NCBI GenBank assembly: GCA_020425485.1
Contig: JAGQRL010000049.1
Span: forward strand, 170-8,175
Length of the DNA stretch: 8,006 nucleotides
Source of the DNA: Rhodospirillaceae bacterium
GTDB taxonomy: Bacteria > Pseudomonadota > Alphaproteobacteria > DSM-16000 > Inquilinaceae
Direction of reading: 5' to 3'
Part shown: positions 1 through 6,934 of the stretch, one piece after another
How positions within the stretch are numbered: the stretch's first letter is position 1
How the letters are laid out: each line of letters starts with the position of its first letter
The notes under the pieces: generated by a model
What the model saw: only the letters and a program-made list of their open reading frames with translations
Told to the model about the DNA's origin: nothing
The model's database searches: none
Made by a program: the position numbers and the translations under genes

Positions 1-1375
1 GGAAGCCGGTGTTGATGAAGGCCACCCGGTGCTTGGCGGCACGGATGCATTCCATCAGGTTCAGCGTGGTCCGCCGCTCCTCGTCCATGATGCCCATCTT
101 CACCGTGTAGCGCGGCATGCCGAGGGCATCTTCCACCCGGCCGAACAGCGCATCGGCGAAGGCCACTTCTTCCGGCCCGTGCATCTTCGGCTTGACGATG
201 TAGATGGAGCCGGCCCGGCTGTTCTTGTACGGCCCGGTGCCCTTCAGGTCGTGCAGCGCGATCATGCAGGTGACGAACGCGTCGAGCAGCCCCTCGAACA
301 CCTCGTTGCCATCCTTATCCAGCACCGCCGGCGTGGTCATCAGGTGGCCGACATTGCGCACCAGCATGAGGCTGCGGCCGGGCACGGTGGTGCTGCCGCC
401 GTTCGGCGTCTGGAAGCTCTTGTCGGGGTTCAGCGAGCGGTGGATTTCGCGGTCGCCCTTGGGGAAGGCCGCCTTCAGGTCGCCCTTCATCAGGCCGAGC
501 CAGTTGCGGTAGACCTCCGCCTTGTCCTCGCCGTCCACCGCCGCGACGCTGTCCTCGCAGTCCATGATGGTGGTGATGGCGGATTCCACCAGCACGTCGG
601 CCACGCCGGCCGGATCATCCTTGCCGATCGGGTGGGTGCGGTCGATCACCACTTCCAGATGCAGGTTGTGGTGGCGGAAGAGCAGCCGCTCGGGCCGCTC
701 GGCAGCACCGGTGTAGCCAACGAACACGCCGGGGTCGGCCAGCATGCTTTCGCCGCCGCCGCCGAGCGACACCACGAGGTGTTCCTTGCGCACCGAATAG
801 TCCACGGCGCGGGAATGCGAGCCGCTGGCCAGCGGTGCCGCCTGGTCGAGCAACTGGCGGGCGCGCCCGATCACCTTGGCGCCGCGCACGGGGTTGTACG
901 CCGCCGTCCTGTCGGCGCCGTCGTCCTCGGGGATCACGTCGGTGCCATAGAGCGCGTCGTAGAGGCTGCCCCAGCGGGCGTTGGCGGCGTTCAGCGCGTA
1001 GCGGGCGTTGTTCACCGGCACCACGAGCTGCGGGCCGGCGATCACGGAGATCTCGCGGTCGACACCGGAGGTTTCGATCTTGAACGGCTCGCCTTCCGGC
1101 AGCAGGTAGCCGATCTCCGCCAGGAAGGCCTTGTAGGCGGTGCCGTCGAAGCCCTGGCCGCGGTTGGCCTTGTGCCAGGCGTCGATCTTCTCCTGCAGGG
1201 CGTCGCGCTTGGCCAGCAACTCACGGTTGCGGGGGGTAAGGTCGGCAAGCAGGGTTTCCAGCGCTTGCCAGAACGCCGGTGCAGCAACACCAGTTCCGGG
1301 AATCGCCTCTTCTTCGATGAACCGATGCAGGGCCGCGTCCACCTGCAACCCACCGATGACAACCCGTTCGCTCAT
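1..1375 (-). CDS. glcB: Malate synthase G, N-terminal 458 residues (3' end outside window)
   Basis: Condenses glyoxylate with acetyl-CoA and water to malate and CoA in the cytoplasm (glyoxylate shunt or glycolate use). The minus-strand frame from the ATG at 1375 stays open to the window edge. It contains blocks typical of the monomeric G isoform: a DCEDSVAAVDGEDK block (D272, E274), RNVGHLM (R340), MDEERRT (E432) and HRVAFINTGF at the edge. From memory of the E. coli enzyme, these match Asp270, Glu272, Arg338 and Glu427. The next metal ligand (E. coli Asp455) and the catalytic Asp631 would lie outside. The family is about 720 residues long, so roughly 260 are missing. The start is supported by the N-terminal sequence MSERVVIGGLQVD and a moderate GGGGA about 10 bases upstream. 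The small secreted-protein gene lies 156 bases upstream on the same strand. No frameshift or missing visible residue was seen. Confidence 0.97.
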   Translation of the reverse strand, partial: MSERVVIGGLQVDAALHRFIEEEAIPGTGVAAPAFWQALETLLADLTPRNRELLAKRDALQEKIDAWHKANRGQGFDGTAYKAFLAEIGYLLPEGEPFKIETSGVDREISVIAGPQLVVPVNNARYALNAANARWGSLYDALYGTDVIPEDDGADRTAAYNPVRGAKVIGRARQLLDQAAPLASGSHSRAVDYSVRKEHLVVSLGGGGESMLADPGVFVGYTGAAERPERLLFRHHNLHLEVVIDRTHPIGKDDPAGVADVLVESAITTIMDCEDSVAAVDGEDKAEVYRNWLGLMKGDLKAAFPKGDREIHRSLNPDKSFQTPNGGSTTVPGRSLMLVRNVGHLMTTPAVLDKDGNEVFEGLLDAFVTCMIALHDLKGTGPYKNSRAGSIYIVKPKMHGPEEVAFADALFGRVEDALGMPRYTVKMGIMDEERRTTLNLMECIRAAKHRVAFINTGF

Positions 1376-1500
1376 GGCTCGTCCGTCCCCGATCATGTGA
1401 TCCTGTCCCGGGTCAGCGGCTGCAGCCCGGGCGGCTTATCCCCTTTTGATAGAGCGCCAGCCCAATCGCGGCCAGGAAGAATCGCAATCAGAGCCCGTTG

Positions 1501-1526
1501 CCGGCGCCGCCGCACCCATGCGCCGG
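1501..1526 (-). terminator. GC-rich hairpin just after the Rap1a-like gene (weak terminator candidate)
   Basis: CCGGCGC (1501-1507) and GCGCCGG (1520-1526) form a perfect 7-bp inverted repeat with a 12-base loop. On the minus strand it begins five bases after the TAG stop of the upstream small gene. No T-tract follows, so it is not a classical intrinsic terminator. It could be a 3'-end stabilising hairpin, or a chance structure in GC-rich DNA. If it does not terminate, the small gene and glcB could share a transcript. Confidence 0.25.
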
Positions 1527-1531
1527 GCGGC

Positions 1532-1864
1532 CTACTGGCAGGGAAAGGCGGCGGCCAGGATCTGCAGGGCGGCAGCCGTGGCGGAGGTGCCGCGGGGGAT
1601 GCCGCCGGACTGGAAGGCAGCCACATAGGCCCGCTGCAGCACCGACAGCGGCTCGTCCGCCGGCACGCAGAAATCGGGCTCCGCGGTGGCGGCTTCCAGG
1701 TCCACCAGGGCGCCCAGATAGCCCAGGCAGACCCCCTGGTTGAAGGCGGAGTTGTCGGAATCGCACTGGATGAACAGCTCGTAGCCGTCCTTGCCGGTGG
1801 TGGCGGACTGGGCGGCGGCCACCGCCGGGGTCAGGCAGAGCAGAACGGTGAGCAGCCGGCGCAT
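1532..1864 (-). CDS. Small secreted protein of the Rap1a/Tai-like family
   Basis: The 110-residue product starts MRRLLTVLLCLTPAVAAAQS, a clear Sec signal peptide with likely cleavage near residues 18-19 (AAA|Q). The mature part has the pattern GYELFIQC, VCLGYLGAL, FCVP and a terminal AAAFPCQ. Cysteines at 34, 46, 66 and 109 could form two disulfides. This arrangement matches my knowledge of the Rap1a/Tai family, whose founders are periplasmic immunity proteins of type VI effectors, although many members are orphans of unknown role. An in-frame ATG five codons upstream (1879) exists. I prefer 1864 because it starts exactly at the signal peptide and has GGGGA at suitable spacing, whereas the upstream ATG has no ribosome site. 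No effector or secretion gene is nearby, so an immunity role is not supported. Likely a periplasmic protein of unknown function. Confidence 0.8.
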   Translation of the reverse strand: MRRLLTVLLCLTPAVAAAQSATTGKDGYELFIQCDSDNSAFNQGVCLGYLGALVDLEAATAEPDFCVPADEPLSVLQRAYVAAFQSGGIPRGTSATAAALQILAAAFPCQ

Positions 1865-1903
1865 GGCGATGGTCCCCATCTTGCGGCCGGAGCGAACGGG
1901 GCG

Positions 1904-1939
1904 GTGCCGCGGGGGCCGGCCACCCCCTTGGCGCGGCAC
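1904..1939. repeat. Strong inverted repeat in the divergent intergenic gap
   Basis: GTGCCGCG (1904-1911) and CGCGGCAC (1932-1939) are perfect 8-bp inverted arms. Inside them GGGG (1912-1915) can pair with the C-run at 1923-1927, extending the stem with a small TTGG bulge. The element lies between the divergent starts at 1864 (minus) and 1964 (plus), ending 24 bases before the gluQ start. It could be an operator for a dimeric regulator, an mRNA leader hairpin, or a by-product of high GC content. The sequence alone does not decide. Confidence 0.45.
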
Positions 1940-1963
1940 AGAAGCTGGCGCAGGTTTCCGGCC

Positions 1964-2881
1964 ATGACCAGCCCCCAAACTAGCCCCCAGGGCACGGCCG
2001 ACACCGTGACCCGCTTTGCCCCCAGCCCCACCGGGCTGCTGCATCTGGGGCACGCCTATTCCGCCTGGTACGCCTGGCAGGCGGCCCGGTGCGGCGGCGG
2101 CCGCGCGCTGCTGCGCATCGAGGATATCGACACCACCCGCTGCCGGACGGAGTTCGAGGCCACCATTGCCGAGGATCTGGCCTGGCTGGGGCTGGACTGG
2201 GACGGGCCGGTGTGGCGCCAGTCCGACCGCTTCGATGTCTACCGCGCCGCCCTGGCGGAGCTGGACGGGCGCGGCCTGCTCTACCCCTGCTTCTGCACCC
2301 GCAAGGAGATCCGCGAGGAGATCGCGCGCGCCGGCAGCGCCCCCCATCCCGGCGCCGATGCCGCCGACGGGCCGGTCTACCCCGGCACCTGCCGTCGCCT
2401 GCCGGCGGTGGAGCGCCAAGCCCGCCTCGCTGCCGGCGAGCCCCATGTGCTGCGGCTGGACATGGCCGCCGCAGTGGCCGCCGCGGTGGCCGCAGCCGGA
2501 CCACTGACCTGGCAGGACGCCCAGGCCGGCCTTCAGACGGCCCGGCCGGAGGCGTCGGGCGATATCGTGCTGGCCGGCAAGGAGGTGCCGGCGAGCTACC
2601 ATCTCTGCGTGGTGGTGGACGATGCCGCCCAGGGTGTCACCCGCGTCACCCGCGGGCTCGACCTGTTCACCGCCAGCCATGTGCACCGGCTGCTCTACGC
2701 CCTGTTCGGCTGGCCGGTGCCGTTGTGGGACCACCACCGCCTGGTCACCGACGCTGCCGGCAAGCGCCTGGCCAAGCGCAGCGATGCGGTGGCCATCCGC
2801 ACGCTGCGGGCCCAGGGGCTGGCACCGGCGGAGGTGTGGCGGCTGGCGGGCGTGGACGCGCCGCCGCGCCCCATTGCCTGA
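1964..2881 (+). CDS. gluQ: Glutamyl-Q tRNA(Asp) synthetase
   Basis: This 305-residue paralogue of glutamyl-tRNA synthetase lacks the anticodon-binding domain. The known family role is to activate glutamate with ATP and attach it to the queuosine base at the wobble position of tRNA(Asp). The N-terminus reads VTRFAPSPTGLLHLGHAYSAW, containing the HIGH-type signature H27-L-G-H30. Zinc-site residues C109, C111, Y139 and C143 (CFC ... YPGTC) match the Cys-x-Cys/Tyr-x3-Cys pattern known for E. coli YadB. The KMSKS-like loop is K267-RLAK-R-S273. The length fits GluQ (about 300), well short of full GluRS (about 470). The ATG at 1964 is the only sensible start before RFAPSPTG, but its ribosome site is weak (AGG about 9 bases upstream). 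In many gammaproteobacteria gluQ follows dksA; here it is divergent from the Rap1a-like gene. Confidence 0.95.
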   Translation: MTSPQTSPQGTADTVTRFAPSPTGLLHLGHAYSAWYAWQAARCGGGRALLRIEDIDTTRCRTEFEATIAEDLAWLGLDWDGPVWRQSDRFDVYRAALAELDGRGLLYPCFCTRKEIREEIARAGSAPHPGADAADGPVYPGTCRRLPAVERQARLAAGEPHVLRLDMAAAVAAAVAAAGPLTWQDAQAGLQTARPEASGDIVLAGKEVPASYHLCVVVDDAAQGVTRVTRGLDLFTASHVHRLLYALFGWPVPLWDHHRLVTDAAGKRLAKRSDAVAIRTLRAQGLAPAEVWRLAGVDAPPRPIA

Positions 2882-2944
2882 CTGCCCCAAAAGATTGTTG
2901 TGCAGCCCCCACCCTCCGCGCCACAAAACACAGCCAAGCCAACC

Positions 2945-2950
2945 GGAGGA
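2945..2950 (+). promoter_or_regulatory. Strong ribosome binding site for acetoacetyl-CoA synthetase
   Basis: GGAGGA lies five bases before the ATG at 2956 and fixes that start. The same frame is open far upstream through the gluQ region, but that part is an overlapping shadow. The 74-base gap after gluQ shows no convincing terminator or promoter, so read-through from gluQ is possible. Confidence 0.85.
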
Positions 2951-2955
2951 ACACC

Positions 2956-4914
2956 ATGTCCGAGTTCGAGCCGACTCCCCTTTGGACGCCGTCGCCCGAC
3001 CGCGTCGCCGGGGCGGAGATGACCCGTTTCATGGGCCAGGTGATCGATCGCTACGGCGTCAGCCTCAGCGGCTACCAGGACCTCTATCAGTGGTCGGTCC
3101 GCGACATGGCCAGCTTCTGGACGGAGATCTGGGATTTTGGCGGCGTGATTGCCGACGCCCGCGGCGACCGCGTGCTGGTGGATGCCGACAAGATGCCGGG
3201 CGCCCGCTTCTTCCCCGATGCGCGGCTGAACTTTGCCGAAAACCTGCTGCGCCGGCGCGACGACGCGCCCGCCATCGTGTTCTGGGCGGAAGACAAGGTG
3301 CGCCGCGCCATGAGCTTCCGCGGCCTTTACGACATGGTGAGCCGCACCGCTCAGGCCTTGCGCGCGCTGGGCGTGAAGCCCGGCGACCGGGTGGCCGGCC
3401 TGCTGCCCAACATGCCCGAAGCCGTGGTGGCGATGCTGGCCACCACCGCCATCGGTGCGGTGTGGTCCTCCGCCTCGCCTGATTTCGGCGTGCAGGGCGT
3501 GCTCGACCGCTTCGGCCAGATCGAGCCCACCGTCCTGTTCGTGTCCGACGGCTACTATTACAACGGCAAGACCCTGGCGATCGCCGACAAGGTGCGTGAG
3601 ATCACCGCCGCCCTGCCGACGCTGAAGGCCACCGTCGGCGTGTCGCTGGTCGACCGCATGGGCGACCTGGCCGGCCTGGCGACGCCGCTGGCGGAATTCA
3701 TCGCCCCCTACACCGCCGGCACCATCGCGTTCGAGCGGCTGCCCTTCGACCATCCGCTCTACATCATGTTTTCCAGCGGCACGACGGGCGTGCCCAAATG
3801 CATCGTCCACCGCGCCGGCGGGGTGCTGCTGCAGCACATCAAGGAACACGCGCTGCATTCCGACGTGCGGGCGGACGACCGGGTGTTCTACTTCACCACG
3901 CTGGGCTGGATGATGTGGAACTGGCTGGTGTCCGCACTGGCCCGCGGTGCCACCCTGCTGCTCTACGATGGCTCGCCCTTCGCCCCCTCAGGCAACATCC
4001 TGTTCGACTATGCCGATGCGGAGGGCATGACCCTGTTCGGCACCTCGGCCAAGTTCATCGATGCGCTCAACAAGGGCGGCTATCGGCCGGCCGATACCCA
4101 CCGGCTGTCGGCCCTCAGGACGATGACCTCCACCGGCTCGCCCCTGGCGCCGGAAAGCTTCGACTACGTGTACGACGCCATCAAGCGCGACCTCCACCTG
4201 GCCTCGATTTCCGGCGGCACCGACCTGGTGTCGTGCTTCGTGCTCGGCAATCCGGTCACCCCGGTCTATCGCGGCGAGTTGCAGACGCGCGGCCTGGGCA
4301 TGGCGGTGGACGTGTTCGACGAGGACGCCAACCCGGTGCGCGGGGTGAAGGGCGAGCTGGTGTGCACCAAGCCCTTCCCGCCGATGCCGCTGGGCTTCTG
4401 GAACGATCCCGACGGCAGCCGCTACCACGATGCCTACTACGCCCGCTTCCCCAACGTTTGGTGCCACGGCGACTTCGTGGAGCTGACGCCGCGCGACGGC
4501 ATGATCATCTACGGCCGCTCCGACGCCACCTTGAACCCCGGCGGCGTGCGCATCGGTACGGCGGAGATCTACCGCCAGGTCGAGCAGCTCGACGAGGTGG
4601 TGGAAAGCCTGGTGATCGGCCAGGACTGGGACCACGATGTGCGCGTGGTGCTGTTCGTGAAGCTGCGCGACGGCGTGGAACTGACCGACGATCTGGTGAA
4701 GACCATCAAGGCGAAGATCCGCACCGGCGCTTCGCCGCGCCACGTGCCGGCCAAGGTGGTGCCGGTGACCGACATTCCGCGCACCAAGAGCGGCAAGATC
4801 GTGGAACTGGCGGTGCGCGAGGTGGTGCACGGCCGGCCGGTGAAGAACATCGAGGCCCTGGCCAATCCCGACGCGCTGGACCTCTTCCGCGACCGCACGG
4901 AGCTTTCTGAATGA
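2956..4914 (+). CDS. aacS: Acetoacetyl-CoA synthetase (acetoacetate--CoA ligase)
   Basis: Converts acetoacetate, ATP and CoA to acetoacetyl-CoA, AMP and PPi in the cytoplasm, for use of ketone bodies, polyhydroxybutyrate or leucine carbon. The 652-residue product is full length for the family. The N-terminus LWTPSPDRVAGAEMTRF and the GYYYNGK stretch are typical of acetoacetyl-CoA rather than acetyl-CoA synthetases. Adenylate-forming motifs appear in order: the P-loop-like YIMFSSGTTGVPK (269-281), SGGTD (419-423), HGDF near residue 505, YGRSDATLNPGGVRIG (519-534), and PRTKSGK with the catalytic lysine K614. In acetyl-CoA synthetases the equivalent lysine can be switched off by acetylation, so control at K614 is possible here by inference. 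The stop overlaps the next start (ATGA, 4911-4914), implying translational coupling with the hydratase gene. Confidence 0.95.
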   Translation: MSEFEPTPLWTPSPDRVAGAEMTRFMGQVIDRYGVSLSGYQDLYQWSVRDMASFWTEIWDFGGVIADARGDRVLVDADKMPGARFFPDARLNFAENLLRRRDDAPAIVFWAEDKVRRAMSFRGLYDMVSRTAQALRALGVKPGDRVAGLLPNMPEAVVAMLATTAIGAVWSSASPDFGVQGVLDRFGQIEPTVLFVSDGYYYNGKTLAIADKVREITAALPTLKATVGVSLVDRMGDLAGLATPLAEFIAPYTAGTIAFERLPFDHPLYIMFSSGTTGVPKCIVHRAGGVLLQHIKEHALHSDVRADDRVFYFTTLGWMMWNWLVSALARGATLLLYDGSPFAPSGNILFDYADAEGMTLFGTSAKFIDALNKGGYRPADTHRLSALRTMTSTGSPLAPESFDYVYDAIKRDLHLASISGGTDLVSCFVLGNPVTPVYRGELQTRGLGMAVDVFDEDANPVRGVKGELVCTKPFPPMPLGFWNDPDGSRYHDAYYARFPNVWCHGDFVELTPRDGMIIYGRSDATLNPGGVRIGTAEIYRQVEQLDEVVESLVIGQDWDHDVRVVLFVKLRDGVELTDDLVKTIKAKIRTGASPRHVPAKVVPVTDIPRTKSGKIVELAVREVVHGRPVKNIEALANPDALDLFRDRTELSE

Positions 4915-5771
4915 CCGCAAGTGCCGGACTTGCCGGCTGGCTCGGCAAGACACGGACCGAGGACGACCTGCTGATCCCCGGCCCGGCGCGGCGGCTCTTG
5001 GCCACGCTGGACCGGGACCCGGCGGCGCTGAGCGAAGGGGCGGACCTGCCGCCGCTGTTCCACTGGCTCTACTTCCTGGGGGAAACCCAGGTGCAGCACC
5101 TGGCGCGCGACGGCAATCCGGCGGAAGGCGGCTTTCCCCCGCCGCAGCCGGGATCGCGGGTGATGTGGGCGGGCGGCCGGTTGCAGTTCCTGCGCCCGCT
5201 GATCCTGGGGCTGCCGGCACAGCGCACCTCCACCGTTGCCGCGATCGACGAAAAGCTCGGCAGCAGCGGCCCGCTCACCATCGTCACCCTGCGCTTCTCC
5301 CTCGCCCAGGCCGGCGAGATCGCGGTGACCGAGGAGGTGGACGTGGTCTACCGCCCGGCCGCCGGCGCCGAGGAGGCCGAACGCGCGCCGCCCCGCGGCC
5401 GTGCCGAACCGGCGGTGCCGGACACCATGCGCACGGTCGTGTTCGATCCGGTGATGCTGTTCCGCTACTCCGCTCTCACCTTCAACAGCCACCGCATCCA
5501 CTACGACCGCCCCTATGTGCAGACGGTGGAAGGCTATCCCGGCCTGCTGGTGCAAGGCCCGCTGACGGCCACGCTGCTGGCCCAGCTTGCCGCAGAGGTG
5601 GCGCCGGGCCGCAAGCTCGCCCGCTTCGCCTACCGCGCGCTGGCGCCGCTGTACGACGGCCAGCCGGTCGACCTGTGCGCCCAGGCGTACGGCGGCGACC
5701 TGAAGCTGTGGGCGCAGGACCATGCCGGCGTGGTGGCGATGACGGCGGAAGCGGCCTTCAAGGGCGGCTGA
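4911..5771 (+). CDS. Two-domain hot-dog hydratase/dehydratase, HTD2 / mesaconyl-C4-CoA hydratase-like
   Basis: The 286-residue product has two hot-dog-like regions. The N-terminal one (about 10-150) resembles the FAS1-like dehydratase domain, with HWLYFLGETQ and PGSRVMWAGGRLQF. The C-terminal one (about 178-286) contains FRYSALTFNSHRIHYD (184-199) and GYPGLLVQGPL. H194, H197 and D199 are the likely active-site region by family resemblance. A Pro/Glu/Arg-rich linker (about 153-175) joins the halves. Relatives include 3-methylfumaryl-CoA (mesaconyl-C4-CoA) hydratase and fungal/mitochondrial HTD2 3-hydroxyacyl-thioester dehydratase; the substrate here cannot be read from sequence. The start is fixed by the ATGA overlap with aacS and by GGAG eight bases upstream. 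The pairing suggests a step near acetoacetyl-CoA, C5-dicarboxyl-CoA or leucine breakdown. It is probably cytoplasmic, with no signal peptide or membrane segment seen. Confidence 0.85.
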   Translation: MTASAGLAGWLGKTRTEDDLLIPGPARRLLATLDRDPAALSEGADLPPLFHWLYFLGETQVQHLARDGNPAEGGFPPPQPGSRVMWAGGRLQFLRPLILGLPAQRTSTVAAIDEKLGSSGPLTIVTLRFSLAQAGEIAVTEEVDVVYRPAAGAEEAERAPPRGRAEPAVPDTMRTVVFDPVMLFRYSALTFNSHRIHYDRPYVQTVEGYPGLLVQGPLTATLLAQLAAEVAPGRKLARFAYRALAPLYDGQPVDLCAQAYGGDLKLWAQDHAGVVAMTAEAAFKGG

Positions 5772-5794
5772 ACGGCCGCCCCGGCGGTTCCGCC
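5762..5794 (+). terminator. Hairpins at the end of the aacS-hydratase unit (terminator candidate without T-tract)
   Basis: GGGCGGC (5762-5768) and GCCGCCC (5775-5781) form a perfect 7-bp stem with a 6-base loop that includes the hydratase stop codon. A second small inverted repeat, GGCGG-TT-CCGCC (5783-5794), follows directly. No run of T follows, so intrinsic termination is uncertain. The structure may slow or mark the transcript end before ccmC. Confidence 0.35.
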
Positions 5795-5828
5795 ACACCT
5801 GGGTCACCGGGATTTGCGTACGCCATCC

Positions 5829-5858
5829 TTGTGCCGACCGGTCCCCACTCTCTAGATA
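5829..5858 (+). promoter_or_regulatory. Possible sigma70-type promoter for ccmC
   Basis: TTGTGC (5829-5834) and TAGATA (5853-5858) are separated by 18 bases, about 60 bases upstream of the ccmC start. The only clearly AT-richer patch in this gap is TCTAGATAAA. Each box matches the consensus at only three positions, so this is a weak prediction, helped mainly by its position after a likely transcription end. Confidence 0.35.
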
Positions 5859-5920
5859 AAGGGCATGCCCGGCCCGGCGCTGCAGCACCGCCGCGGCACA
5901 CCGTTCCCATCAAGGACGCC

Positions 5921-6709
5921 ATGCACCGTTTTGCCAATCCCGCCCGTTTCCTGCGCCTCGCCGACCGGGTGCTGCCCGTTGCGGCGGCGGTGGCGGCGCT
6001 GTCCGGGGCCGTGGGGCTCTACCTGGCGTTCCTCGCCTCGCCGCCGGACTACCAGCAGGGCGAGACCGTGCGGATCATGTATGTGCACGTGCCGGCGGCG
6101 TGGATGGCCATGTTCGTCTACGCCTCCATGGCCCTGGCGGCGGCCGTGGGGTTCGTGTGGAAGCACCCGCTGGCGGACCTCTACACCAAGGCCGCCGCCC
6201 CCATCGGCGCCACTTTCACCGCCATCTGCCTGATCACCGGCAGCCTGTGGGGAGCACCCATGTGGGGCACCTGGTGGGTGTGGGATGCCAGGCTGACCAG
6301 CGTGCTGATCCTGTTCTTCCTCTATCTCGGCTATCTCGCCCTGGTGAATGCCTTCGACGATCCGGAACGCGGCATCAAGGCCGGCGCCATCCTGGTGCTG
6401 GTGGGGGCGGTGAACCTGCCGATCATCAAGTTCTCGGTGGACTGGTGGCGCACGCTGCACCAGCCGGCCTCGGTCAGCCGCATCGGCACGCCGACGATCT
6501 ACGAAACCATGCTGTGGCCGCTGCTGGCCATGGCGGTGGCCTTCACCGCACTCCATATCGTGCTGGCCATCTGGCGGCTGCGCGCGGAAATCCTGGAACG
6601 CAAGGTGCAGGTGCTGCAAACCCTCCAGGCCGGCCAGGCGCGCACCGCGGCCACCGCCACGCCATCCTCCGGCGTCGCGAGCCCGACGGCGGACGGCACG
6701 CCGGGCTGA
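5921..6709 (+). CDS. ccmC: Haem exporter/handling protein CcmC (cytochrome c maturation)
   Basis: This 262-residue inner-membrane protein presents haem to CcmE on the periplasmic side in System I cytochrome c maturation. Several hydrophobic segments are visible, consistent with the six-helix family topology. The tryptophan-rich WWD motif is at 110-124 (WGAPMWGTWWVWDAR). The two haem-ligand histidines appear as H56 in MYVHVPAAW and H180 in WWRTLHQPAS, matching His60 and His184 known in E. coli. The ATG at 5921 has AAGGA four bases upstream and begins the expected cytoplasmic N-terminus (MHRFANPARFLRLADR). The last 25-30 residues form an Ala/Thr/Ser/Pro-rich tail beyond the conserved region, making the protein a little longer than the E. 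coli one. First gene of the ccmCDEF run; ccmA and ccmB are not upstream. Confidence 0.97.
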   Translation: MHRFANPARFLRLADRVLPVAAAVAALSGAVGLYLAFLASPPDYQQGETVRIMYVHVPAAWMAMFVYASMALAAAVGFVWKHPLADLYTKAAAPIGATFTAICLITGSLWGAPMWGTWWVWDARLTSVLILFFLYLGYLALVNAFDDPERGIKAGAILVLVGAVNLPIIKFSVDWWRTLHQPASVSRIGTPTIYETMLWPLLAMAVAFTALHIVLAIWRLRAEILERKVQVLQTLQAGQARTAATATPSSGVASPTADGTPG

Positions 6710-6751
6710 GCGGCCCCGCGGTGGCCCAAGGATACGAGCGGAGACGCGACA

Positions 6752-6934
6752 GTGGACGGCGCTTTCCAGATCGACCAGCACGCGGCCTACGTGATCGGCG
6801 CCTATGCCGTGGCGGCCGTGGGGCTGCTGGGCATCGGGCTTGCCTCCTGGCAACGCCAGCGGCGGCTCAGGCGCCAGGCGGACGTGCTGGAATTCCAGGT
6901 GCGCAACCGCAGGAGGCGGCGGCGTGACGCGTAA
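6752..6934 (+). CDS. ccmD: Haem exporter protein CcmD, GTG start
   Basis: The 60-residue single-pass membrane protein is small and poorly conserved, as is typical of CcmD. The family helps release holo-CcmE from the CcmABC complex. The N-terminal region has the characteristic HAAYVIGAYAVAAVG pattern, followed by one hydrophobic helix (about 12-31) and a strongly basic cytoplasmic tail ending in an arginine run. The GTG at 6752 is chosen because GGAGA (6740-6744) lies seven bases upstream and no in-frame ATG exists before the conserved HAAY. It overlaps the ccmE start by 11 bases. The identification rests on position between ccmC and ccmE plus this pattern. Confidence 0.9.
   Translation: MDGAFQIDQHAAYVIGAYAVAAVGLLGIGLASWQRQRRLRRQADVLEFQVRNRRRRRRDA
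6911..6916 (+). promoter_or_regulatory. Ribosome binding site fixing the GTG start of ccmE
   Basis: A perfect AGGAGG lies inside the end of ccmD, seven bases before the GTG at 6924. It decides the ccmE start over the out-of-context ATG at 6804 in the same frame, which would read through ccmD and has no such site. Confidence 0.85.

Noticed and set aside
29..1963. Very long open plus-strand frame running from 29 into gluQ, which would give a 950-residue protein
   Set aside because: It lies antisense to malate synthase and the Rap1a-like gene, and its product before gluQ is rich in His, Gly, Ala, Arg and Val with no recognisable domain. The lack of stops is a GC-rich artefact; real gluQ starts at 1964.
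1865..2926. Minus-strand frame extending the Rap1a-like gene upstream to 464 residues
   Set aside because: It is antisense to gluQ and would bury a clear signal peptide in the middle of the protein.
2089..2955. Long N-terminal extension of the acetoacetyl-CoA synthetase through the gluQ region
   Set aside because: The extension is Arg/Gly/Pro-rich shadow sequence overlapping gluQ in another frame, and GGAGGA fixes the start at 2956.
2882..2955. Promoter or terminator between gluQ and acetoacetyl-CoA synthetase
   Set aside because: TTGTTG/TTGTGC-like bases near 2897 have no matching -10 element, and no stable hairpin with a T-tract is visible.
3988..5888. Long minus-strand open frames opposite acetoacetyl-CoA synthetase and the hydratase
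   Set aside because: They lack ribosome sites and recognisable domains, and mirror the codon structure of well-identified plus-strand genes.
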